This document shows positions 5,645-11,398 of a DNA stretch of 11,398 nucleotides, in pieces; the stretch's first letter is position 1; each line of letters starts with the position of its first letter. The stretch comes from JANNMJ01 sp031397815 (lineage in GTDB: Bacteria; Bacteroidota; Bacteroidia; Cytophagales; Hymenobacteraceae), in NCBI GenBank assembly GCA_031397815.1, contig JANNMJ010000207.1:1-11398 (forward strand), read 5' to 3'. The notes beneath the pieces are model-generated. The model saw only the letters and a list, made by a program, of their open reading frames with translations. It searched no databases and had not been told where the DNA came from. A program made the translations under genes and the position numbers.

Positions 5645-7117
5645 ATGTCGCAACCTATCCTGACTCTTGACTTCCTGACGCCGCCCTCTGCTCCTGCCGA
5701 GGCCGGTCATGTTCACGCCTCCCCCACTGATGAAGTCCGCGTGTCGCCCGCCGTGGTTACGGGGCAGCAGCGGCGGCTTTACATCGAGAGCTACGGCTGT
5801 CAGATGAATTTCGCCGACTCCGAAATCGTCTCCAGCATTCTCCACGGCGAAGGTTTCGATACTACGAACATCCTCGCCGAAGCGGATTTGGTGCTCCTCA
5901 ACACCTGCTCCATCCGCGAGAAGGCCGAGCAGACCGTGCGCGCCCGGCTGCGCGCCATCAACGCGCATAAGCGGCAGCACCCCGGCCTGTTGGTGGGCGT
6001 GTTGGGCTGTATGGCCGAGCGCCTGAAAAGCAAGTTTCTGGAAGAAGAAAAGCTCGTCGACCTCGTGGTCGGGCCGGATGCCTACCGCGATTTGCCCGGG
6101 CTGATTCAACAGATTGATAGCGGCCAAAAGGCCGTCAACGTGCTGCTGAGCCGCGAGGAAACGTATGCCGACATTACGCCCGTGCGCCTCAACTCGAACG
6201 GTGTCACGGCGTTCGTGAGCATTATGCGCGGCTGCGACAATATGTGCTCGTTCTGCGTGGTGCCGTTCACGCGGGGCCGTGAGCGCAGCCGGGAGCCGGA
6301 ATCCATCCTCCGCGAGTGCCGCGACTTACTCGCGCAAGGCTACCGCGAAGTCACGCTCCTCGGCCAAAACGTCGACTCCTATAAGTGGGCCGCCGACGCC
6401 ACACCCACCGATACCGTCACCTTCGCCGACCTCCTCGAACGCGTCGCCAGCCTCTCGCCGGAACTGCGGGTGCGGTTTTCCACCTCGCATCCGAAGGACA
6501 TCACCGACGACGTCCTCCACACGATGGCGCGCCACGACAACATCTGCAACTACATCCATCTGCCCGCCCAAAGCGGCAACTCGCGGGTGTTGGCGCTGAT
6601 GAACCGCACCTACGACCGCGCATGGTATCTGGAGCGGGTCGGCGCCATCCGCCGCATCGTCGGCGAGGATTGCGGCATCAGCAGTGATTTCATCGCCGGT
6701 TTCTGTTCCGAAACCGAAGAAGAGCATCAGGAGACGCTGAGCCTGATGAACGCCGTCAGCTTCGACTTGGCGTATATGTTCTTTTACTCGGAGCGCCCCG
6801 GCACCCTCGCCGCCCGCAAGCTGCCGGACGATGTGCCGCTCGAAGTCAAAAAGCGGCGCTTGCAGGAAATCATCGACAACCAAAGCGTGCATTCGCTGGC
6901 GCGGAATCAGCAGGCCATCGGGAAAATGCACCGCGTGCTGGTGGAAGGCGTCTCGAAACGCTCCGAAGAGCACCTTTACGGGCGCAACGACCAGAATAAA
7001 GTCGTCATCTTCCCCCGAAAGCAATTTCAAAAAGGCCAATACGTCGACGTCCTAGTCGACCGCTGCACCGGCGGCACCCTCCTTGGCGACGAAGTAACTG
7101 CCGCGTCGGCATCGTAA
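5645..7117 (+). CDS. miaB: tRNA-2-methylthio-N6-dimethylallyladenosine synthase MiaB
   Basis: A 490-residue radical-SAM methylthiotransferase. It converts i6A37 to ms2i6A37 in tRNAs reading UNN codons, using two [4Fe-4S] clusters. The N-terminal UPF0004 domain carries C52 (YGCQMN, the signature separating MiaB from RimO/MtaB), C88 (NTCSIR) and C122 (GCMAER). The radical-SAM motif CxxxCxxC is C197, C201, C204 within IMRGCDNMCSFC. A TRAM domain occupies ~425-485. The first ~40 residues are an unconserved extension common in this phylum. The frame is open back to 5465, but that extension would translate intergenic repeats, and a TACCTTTG promoter motif lies between. The next gene follows after 115 bp with no obvious terminator, so readthrough into the sigma-54 activator and lptE is possible. 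Confidence 0.97.
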   Translation: MSQPILTLDFLTPPSAPAEAGHVHASPTDEVRVSPAVVTGQQRRLYIESYGCQMNFADSEIVSSILHGEGFDTTNILAEADLVLLNTCSIREKAEQTVRARLRAINAHKRQHPGLLVGVLGCMAERLKSKFLEEEKLVDLVVGPDAYRDLPGLIQQIDSGQKAVNVLLSREETYADITPVRLNSNGVTAFVSIMRGCDNMCSFCVVPFTRGRERSREPESILRECRDLLAQGYREVTLLGQNVDSYKWAADATPTDTVTFADLLERVASLSPELRVRFSTSHPKDITDDVLHTMARHDNICNYIHLPAQSGNSRVLALMNRTYDRAWYLERVGAIRRIVGEDCGISSDFIAGFCSETEEEHQETLSLMNAVSFDLAYMFFYSERPGTLAARKLPDDVPLEVKKRRLQEIIDNQSVHSLARNQQAIGKMHRVLVEGVSKRSEEHLYGRNDQNKVVIFPRKQFQKGQYVDVLVDRCTGGTLLGDEVTAASAS

Positions 7118-7119
7118 AG

Positions 7120-7230
7120 GCAGGCCTCGTGCCCGCCCAAGCAAACCCAAAAATCAAAAACTCGCCCTGCTGCCGCCGCCCCCACTCCGACCAGCAATCT
7201 GCGAAATCAATAAATCACCTAAATCTGCGA
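7120..7230. repeat. Intergenic stretch with degenerate palindrome and AATCTGCGA pair
   Basis: GGCAGGCCTCGTGCCCGCC (7120-7138) resembles a degenerate reverse-oriented copy of the palindromic repeats at 3 and 5543. AATCTGCGA occurs at 7196-7204 and again at 7222-7230, immediately before the TTG start of the next gene. TAAATCTG (7220-7227), inside the second copy, is one mismatch from TAnnTTTG and could serve as a -7 element. No terminator hairpin with a T-run is seen after miaB. Confidence 0.4.
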
Positions 7231-7232
7231 TT

Positions 7233-8597
7233 TTGACCCCCTCCGAGCTCCAAACCATTAAAAACCGCTTCGGCATCATCGGCAACTCGCCGTTGCTGAA
7301 TCACGCGCTGGAAGTGGCCATTCAGGTGGCGCCGACGGAAATGACCGTGCTGATTAGCGGCGAAAGTGGCTCCGGAAAGGAGTCGTTTTCGAAGATTATT
7401 CACTCGCTCTCGCCCCGGCGGCACGGGCAGTTTATTGCCATCAACTGCGGCGCCATTCCGGAAGGGACGATTGACTCGGAGCTGTTCGGGCACGAAAAAG
7501 GCGCTTTTACGGGTGCCAACGAAGCTCGGAAAGGGTATTTTGAAGTCACCGACGGCGGCACCATCTTCCTGGATGAAATCGGTGAGCTGCCGCTCGGCAC
7601 GCAGGCGCGGCTGCTGCGGGTACTGGAGAACGGCGAGTTTATTCGCGTCGGCTCGTCGAAAGTGCAGAAGACGGATGTGCGCGTCGTGACCGCCACGAAC
7701 GTCCGCTTACTGGACGCCGTGCAAAACGGCAAGTTTCGCGAAGACCTGTATTACCGCCTCAGCACGGTGCCCATCGTGGTGCCGCCCTTGCGGGAGCGCG
7801 GTGATGACGTGGCGCTCCTGTTCCGCAAATTCGCGGTGGATGTGTCGGAGAAATACCACCGCAAAGCCATTACCCTGACGCCCGACGGCGTGCAGGAAAT
7901 TCTGCGGTTCCGGTTTCCGGGGAATATTCGGCAGCTGAAAAATCTGGTCGAGCAGATTTCCGTCCTCGAATACGAGCGCGAGATTTCCGCCGCCACCCTC
8001 CGCCGCTACCTCCCCGCCGACCAGAGCAGCAACGTGCCGATGCTCCTCCCCGGCTCCGCCGAAACAGCCGGTCGCGGCGCTTCCGGCGCCCCCCTGGAGC
8101 GCGAGCTGCTCTACTCGGTGCTCTTCGAGATGCGTCGCGATATGAACGACCTAAAGGGCCTCGTGAGCGAGCTATTGGCGCACGGCGCGACCGGCGGCGC
8201 CATCCCCACGGAGCTGATTCAGCGCAACCGCCACCTCCTCGAACGCCTCCCGACCAACGCCGAGAACATCGCCTCGGCGCCCGCCAACGGCTACGGAACC
8301 GTGGCCCGCGCCGCCGATGTAGCCCCGCCGCTGACGTTCGTGCGCCCGACCGCGCCGGTAGTAGTAACTCCCGCCCCCGACACCGACGACGACGACACCA
8401 CCGACCTCCATCCCGTAGAGGACGTCTCGCATACGGAAGCCGAGGACGAGGATTTCTCGCTCGACGCGCTCGAAAAGGCGATGATTATCAAAGCTTTGAA
8501 GCGGCATCACAACCGGCGCAAGCACGCCGCGCAAGATTTGGGCATCTCGGAGCGCACCCTTTACCGCAAGCTCAAGCAGTATGATATTGAGAGCTAG
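7233..8597 (+). CDS. Sigma-54-dependent transcriptional activator (AAA+, no receiver domain)
   Basis: A 454-residue bacterial enhancer-binding protein that would remodel RNA polymerase-sigma-54 at -24/-12 promoters. The AAA+ domain has Walker A GESGSGKE (43-50), an intact GAFTGA loop (90-95), Walker B IFLDEIGE (111-118) and the sensor-II segment FPGNIRQLKN (228-237). A Fis-type helix-turn-helix is at ~411-452 (HHNRRKHAAQDLGISERTLYRKLKQY). The N-terminus starts almost directly with the AAA+ domain, so no response-regulator, GAF or PAS input is present. A variable Ala/Pro/Asp-rich linker (~262-406) with an acidic run (DTDDDD) joins the two parts. The start is TTG, the only usable codon near the conserved IKNRFGIIGNSP; the first in-frame ATG would lose 36 residues and run into the Walker A strand. 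It overlaps lptE by 17 bp, implying translational coupling. Confidence 0.93.
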   Translation: MTPSELQTIKNRFGIIGNSPLLNHALEVAIQVAPTEMTVLISGESGSGKESFSKIIHSLSPRRHGQFIAINCGAIPEGTIDSELFGHEKGAFTGANEARKGYFEVTDGGTIFLDEIGELPLGTQARLLRVLENGEFIRVGSSKVQKTDVRVVTATNVRLLDAVQNGKFREDLYYRLSTVPIVVPPLRERGDDVALLFRKFAVDVSEKYHRKAITLTPDGVQEILRFRFPGNIRQLKNLVEQISVLEYEREISAATLRRYLPADQSSNVPMLLPGSAETAGRGASGAPLERELLYSVLFEMRRDMNDLKGLVSELLAHGATGGAIPTELIQRNRHLLERLPTNAENIASAPANGYGTVARAADVAPPLTFVRPTAPVVVTPAPDTDDDDTTDLHPVEDVSHTEAEDEDFSLDALEKAMIIKALKRHHNRRKHAAQDLGISERTLYRKLKQYDIES

Positions 8598-9129
8598 GCG
8601 GGCGCAACGGCAGTTGCTGAGGCTGGCGATGTTGCTGATGGTCATCTGCGGCAGCGGGGTGCTGGGCGGGTGCAGCTTCTCGTTCACGGGTGCGGCGCTG
8701 GACCCTTCCATCAAGACGTTTTCCATCGAGACGTTCCCCAATAACTCGCAGCAAGGCCCGGCGACGCTCTCGCAGACGTTCACGGAAGAGTTCCGGACGT
8801 TCGTGCAGCGCAACTCCAGCTTGCGGCTTGACCCGAGCGGACAGGGCGATTTGCAGTACAGCGGCATCATCACGGGCTACAACGTGCAGCCGGTGAACGC
8901 GACGGCGCAAGGCGGCGTGGAATCGGCTGGCGCTAACCGGCTGACCATCACTGTACAGATTAAATTCACGAACACGAAAGACCCGAAGCAGAGCTTCGAC
9001 CAGCCGTTCTCGCAGTACACCGATTTCGACCGGAATATTACCGCCACGCAGCTCGACGATGCGTTCATCCGTGATATCGCGAATCGCATTTATCAGGAAG
9101 CCTTCAACCGCTCTTTAGCGAATTGGTAG
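8581..9129 (+). CDS. lptE: LPS assembly lipoprotein LptE (Bacteroidota type)
   Basis: A 182-residue lipoprotein. An N-region with several Arg and a hydrophobic core (~14-27) lead to lipobox LGGC (28-31), so C31 would be lipidated. The mature part starts CSFSFTG and shows the pattern I associate with Bacteroidota LptE: SIETFPNNS (48-56), ATLSQTFTEEF, GDLQYSGIITGYNVQPV, LTITVQIKFTNTKDPKQSF, FSQYTDFDRN. LptE plugs the LptD barrel in the outer membrane and assists lipopolysaccharide insertion. The ATG at 8581 lies inside the end of the sigma-54 activator gene; ATGs at codons 17 and 20 are possible but would drop the basic N-region. lptD is not in this window. The next gene starts 86 bp downstream with a possible promoter of its own. 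Confidence 0.92.
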   Translation: MILRARRAQRQLLRLAMLLMVICGSGVLGGCSFSFTGAALDPSIKTFSIETFPNNSQQGPATLSQTFTEEFRTFVQRNSSLRLDPSGQGDLQYSGIITGYNVQPVNATAQGGVESAGANRLTITVQIKFTNTKDPKQSFDQPFSQYTDFDRNITATQLDDAFIRDIANRIYQEAFNRSLANW

Positions 9130-9161
9130 GTTTCCGGTAGGTTTTTGGTCGGTTTTGCGCC

Positions 9162-9169
9162 TAGCTTGC
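9162..9169 (+). promoter_or_regulatory. Candidate -7 element (TAGCTTGC) between lptE and the next gene
   Basis: TAGCTTGC has the same form as TACCTTGC at 73-80, i.e. TAnnTTTG with one T missing. TTTTTGG at 9142-9148 could be a -33 element, but its spacing of about 14 nt is short. Predicted leader to the GTG at 9216 is around 40 nt. Internal promoter status is uncertain; the gap is small enough for cotranscription from upstream. Confidence 0.3.
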
Positions 9170-9215
9170 ACCCCCGTTTCCGCGTCAGCACTCTTCGTCT
9201 TCCGTTCCTTCTCTC

Positions 9216-10688
9216 GTGAATACCGCCTCCCTTTCCGGCATCCTGACACACGTCGGCGCACTGACCGACGCTGATGTGCGCGAGCTGGAAAAGCTGGCCG
9301 ACAGCTTCCCGTACTGCCAGACCGCGCACGTACTCCTCGCGAAAGCCCTCCACGACCGTGGTTCCGTCCTCGCGGGCCAAAAGCTCCGGCGCGCCGCCAC
9401 CGCCGCCGCCGACCGCCGCGTCCTGCGCCGCTTGCTGCTGACGCCGCCGCCCGTGGCCGTCGAACCCGAGCCGGAAACCGCCACCACCCTCGCCGTTAAT
9501 GCCACCGGTGAACTGGTGACCGCTCCTGAGCCCGTTTTACCGGCGGTTTCTACGGACACGCTGGAAGCCTCAGAAGCTCCAGAAGTCACGGCCGTTACCG
9601 AAGCAACAGCGGCTCCAGAAGCATTCTCTCCAACGGCAGATTCGATTTCAGAACCAGAAGCTACGATTGAGCAGCCCGACGAGCAGCCCGCTGAGCAGAC
9701 CGCCGAAAGCCAGCCAACGGCAGCAATTGAGCAGATAGCTGAGCCGGAAATCGTAGCGGAAGCCGAGCCGGAAGCCCAACCGGAAACAGCGCCAGAACCG
9801 GAGCCAACGCCGGAAATCACCCCGCAAGCGGAAGTAATCGTTGCGCATATCGAAGCGCCGCTACCGACGCCCGTGGCTGCATCGCTCGAACCTGAAACTG
9901 AGGAATCTGACCCGGCCACTGCCCCAGCGCCCGCCATTGCGGATTTCGATTTGGTGCCCGACACCAGTCCCGCGGCCGTCGATTTGCTCCTTTTTGCCGC
10001 TGATGAGCTATCGCTGATTCCCGTGGGCACTTCCCCGGCCGCGTTAGCGCTCTTTCCCGAGGCAGTTGCGGACGCAGCAGCGCCTACGGCAGTCACGCCC
10101 ACCATTCCGGCCCTCGCCCCTGACCACCTCGTCTGGTACGCTATGGCAAACAGCCGGATGGGCATTGAGTTGACGGCGGCTGATTTCGCGCCCTTCGCTC
10201 CTACTGAGGCTGAAACGGAGCCGAAAACAGAGGCCGATACCGAATCGGAACCAACCACCGAAACGCCCGTCACCGCCCCGCGCTCAACGGAATTTCCGAA
10301 CCCCGCTCCTGAATTGCTCGCCGAGTGGCTGCCGACGGCGCCGCCCGATGCCCGCTGGGCCGAGCACGAAGCGGCGCACCGTCCGCCGCCGCCGCCGCGC
10401 CGTCCGTTCGACTATCAATTTGCCCTTATCGACCGGTTTCTGCGCGAGAAACCGCGCCTTCGGACCGTCGACCCCACGCGGCCGCTGCCCGAGAAGCTGC
10501 CGGATTTGGCGCAGCGCGCGGCGCGTCCTGATAGCGAAGTGGTATCGGAAAGTATGGCCCGAATTCTCGCCCGGCAGGGCAAAACCACGCGTGCCATCTC
10601 GATGTATGAGCAATTACAGGCTCGTTTACCCGAAAAAGCTGCTATCTTCGCGGCCCAGATAACCGCCTTGCGCGGGGCTGCTGAGTAA
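9216..10688 (+). CDS. Uncharacterised TPR-like protein with acidic low-complexity middle
   Basis: A 490-residue protein of unknown function. The N-terminus (~1-76: DADVRELEKLADSFPYCQTAHVLLAKALHDRGS) looks like a helical TPR-type segment. The C-terminus (~398-490: FDYQFALIDRFLREKPRL, then VVSESMARILARQGKTTRAISMYEQLQARLPEKAAIFAAQI) contains a clear TPR-like helical pair. I associate both ends with a hypothetical protein found between lptE and secG in Bacteroidota. The centre (~78-390) is rich in Glu, Pro, Ala and Thr, with many PEP/EPE motifs, interrupted by a more ordered-looking stretch (~250-325, including DHLVWYAMANSRMG). No signal peptide or membrane segment is seen, so it is probably cytoplasmic. 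The start is GTG; no ATG lies upstream near the conserved N-terminus. A scaffold or assembly role is only inference. Confidence 0.85.
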   Translation: MNTASLSGILTHVGALTDADVRELEKLADSFPYCQTAHVLLAKALHDRGSVLAGQKLRRAATAAADRRVLRRLLLTPPPVAVEPEPETATTLAVNATGELVTAPEPVLPAVSTDTLEASEAPEVTAVTEATAAPEAFSPTADSISEPEATIEQPDEQPAEQTAESQPTAAIEQIAEPEIVAEAEPEAQPETAPEPEPTPEITPQAEVIVAHIEAPLPTPVAASLEPETEESDPATAPAPAIADFDLVPDTSPAAVDLLLFAADELSLIPVGTSPAALALFPEAVADAAAPTAVTPTIPALAPDHLVWYAMANSRMGIELTAADFAPFAPTEAETEPKTEADTESEPTTETPVTAPRSTEFPNPAPELLAEWLPTAPPDARWAEHEAAHRPPPPPRRPFDYQFALIDRFLREKPRLRTVDPTRPLPEKLPDLAQRAARPDSEVVSESMARILARQGKTTRAISMYEQLQARLPEKAAIFAAQITALRGAAE

Positions 10689-10725
10689 GCAGCCAACCCG
10701 TTTACCGATTTTTTTCACGTTTCTG

Positions 10726-11160
10726 ATGTTTCTGACGCTGATTATCCTCGCGCTCATCGTGAGTGTACTGCTGGTACTGGTGGTGCTGGCCCAAAACCCT
10801 AAAGGGGGCGGACTCAACACCCAATTCGGGGGCGGCGGCGCGAGCCAGCTCATGGGCGTCCAACGCACCGGCGACCTGCTGGAGCGCCTCACTTGGATTC
10901 TGGCGGTGACGCTGATGGTGATTTCGCTCGCCGCTTACGTCGTCCACGGTTCCGATGCCCGCGCTGTGCAAGCCCGCTCGGTGAACGTCGAGAAAGCGTT
11001 GCAGGAGCCTGCTCCTACGCCAACTCCGGCCGCTCCGATGACCGCACCGGGTGCTCAAGCCCCCGCTGGCGCTACCGAGCTTCCAGTAGGCGAAGCTGCT
11101 CCGGCAGCAGAAGCCACCCCAGCCCCGGCTGGCGAGGCTACTCCGCCCCCGGCCGAGTAA
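10726..11160 (+). CDS. secG: Preprotein translocase subunit SecG
   Basis: A 144-residue inner-membrane protein of the SecYEG channel, which assists SecA-driven export. Two transmembrane helices are visible, ~3-22 (LTLIILALIVSVLLVLVVLA) and ~54-74 (RLTWILAVTLMVISLAAYVV). They are joined by the conserved cytoplasmic loop QNPKGGGLNTQFGGGGASQLMG (23-44), the family's diagnostic segment. A long Pro/Ala/Glu-rich C-terminal tail (~92-144) is typical of Bacteroidota SecG and makes it longer than the ~110-residue proteobacterial protein. The gene starts 37 bp after the uncharacterised gene and may be cotranscribed; a T7 run lies in the gap but no hairpin. A strong terminator follows. Confidence 0.95.
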   Translation: MFLTLIILALIVSVLLVLVVLAQNPKGGGLNTQFGGGGASQLMGVQRTGDLLERLTWILAVTLMVISLAAYVVHGSDARAVQARSVNVEKALQEPAPTPTPAAPMTAPGAQAPAGATELPVGEAAPAAEATPAPAGEATPPPAE

Positions 11161-11182
11161 GTTTTCCCGCTCCCAACCGTAT

Positions 11183-11220
11183 AACCGCCGCCTTGACTCT
11201 GGTCAGGGCGGCGGTTTTGC
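11183..11220 (+). terminator. Intrinsic terminator of the secG transcript
   Basis: AACCGCCGCCTTGAC (11183-11197) pairs with GTCAGGGCGGCGGTT (11202-11216) as 15 bp with a single T·G pair and a four-base loop. It is followed by TT, making a TTTT run at 11215-11218. It lies 23 bp after the secG stop. This is the clearest single-direction terminator in the window. Confidence 0.9.
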
Positions 11221-11371
11221 TGTAGCAGCGTCTCACCGAGACGCGAGGGAATTTGCGCGAACGACACGCCATGTAGCAGCGTCAATCCCAGACGCGTGGC
11301 AAACAGCACTAACGACACAGCCGTAACAGCGTCTAACCCAGACGCGGAGCACTTTGCGCGCACAAAAACCG
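11221..11371. repeat. Three degenerate ~51-bp tandem repeats with hairpin cores
   Basis: Units begin at 11221, 11272 and 11322 with TGTAGCAGCGTC, TGTAGCAGCGTC and CGTAACAGCGTC. Each contains an inverted repeat: GCGTCTC-ACC-GAGACGC (11228-11244), GCGTC-AATCCCA-GACGC (11279-11295) and GCGTCT-AACCC-AGACGC (11329-11345). The flanks between cores are also alike (CGAACGACACGCCA, CTAACGACACAGCC). A final GAGACGC at 11379-11385 may be a remnant of a fourth unit. No coding frame is supported in 11161-11398. Confidence 0.8.
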
Positions 11372-11398
11372 TCGCGGAGAGACGCTTAAACAACCGGC

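Noticed and set aside
7118..7232. Riboswitch or small RNA between miaB and the sigma-54 activator
   Set aside because: Only short repeats are visible, with no conserved riboswitch core or terminator structure that I can recognise.
9185..10273. Long Ser/Gly/Ala-rich minus-strand open frame
   Set aside because: It mirrors the Glu/Pro/Ala/Thr-rich centre of the plus-strand gene and has no domain features; the plus frame has recognisable conserved-type ends.
11221..11398. CRISPR array
   Set aside because: Units are degenerate along their whole length with no constant repeat and unique spacers, and there are no cas genes.

Overview
This window most resembles a chromosomal segment of a high-GC Bacteroidota bacterium, probably a Hymenobacter-like member of the Cytophagales. 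That placement is an inference from three things. The gene order miaB, sigma-54 activator, lptE, uncharacterised TPR-like protein, secG is one I associate with this phylum. Several starts are preceded by elements matching or approaching the Bacteroidota -7 promoter motif TAnnTTTG. None of the starts has a Shine-Dalgarno sequence, as is usual in Bacteroidota. GC content is visibly high and coding density is high apart from repeat-filled gaps.

Layout. Positions 1-1666 hold two short plus-strand genes: an NYN-type nuclease with a C-terminal OST-HTH/LOTUS domain, and a cation-dependent O-methyltransferase. A compact palindromic repeat separates them, supplies the first gene's stop codon and ends in a promoter motif for the second. 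Positions 1865-4051 encode a secreted MltD-like lytic transglycosylase with about five LysM modules and a long Pro/Thr/Ala linker. It converges on a minus-strand, poxvirus-type DNA topoisomerase IB (4169-5221), with a strong bidirectional hairpin terminator between them. The divergent 5222-5644 gap holds several repeats and a good -7 element for miaB.

Positions 5645-11160 form a plus-strand block: miaB (tRNA ms2i6A37 methylthiotransferase), a receiver-less sigma-54 activator starting at TTG, lptE overlapping its end by 17 bp, a 490-residue protein with conserved-looking ends and a degenerate acidic middle, and secG. A textbook terminator (11183-11220) closes the block and is followed by three degenerate ~51-bp tandem repeats, each with a GCGTC/GACGC hairpin core.

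Functionally the window mixes tRNA modification, DNA topology, envelope biogenesis (LPS transport, protein export, peptidoglycan turnover) and regulation. I found no convincing new multi-gene system, tRNA/rRNA, CRISPR array, transposase or prophage. The points most worth a second look are the repeats that deliver promoter-like ends, the sigma-54 activator/lptE coupling, the uncharacterised protein between lptE and secG, and the post-secG repeat array.
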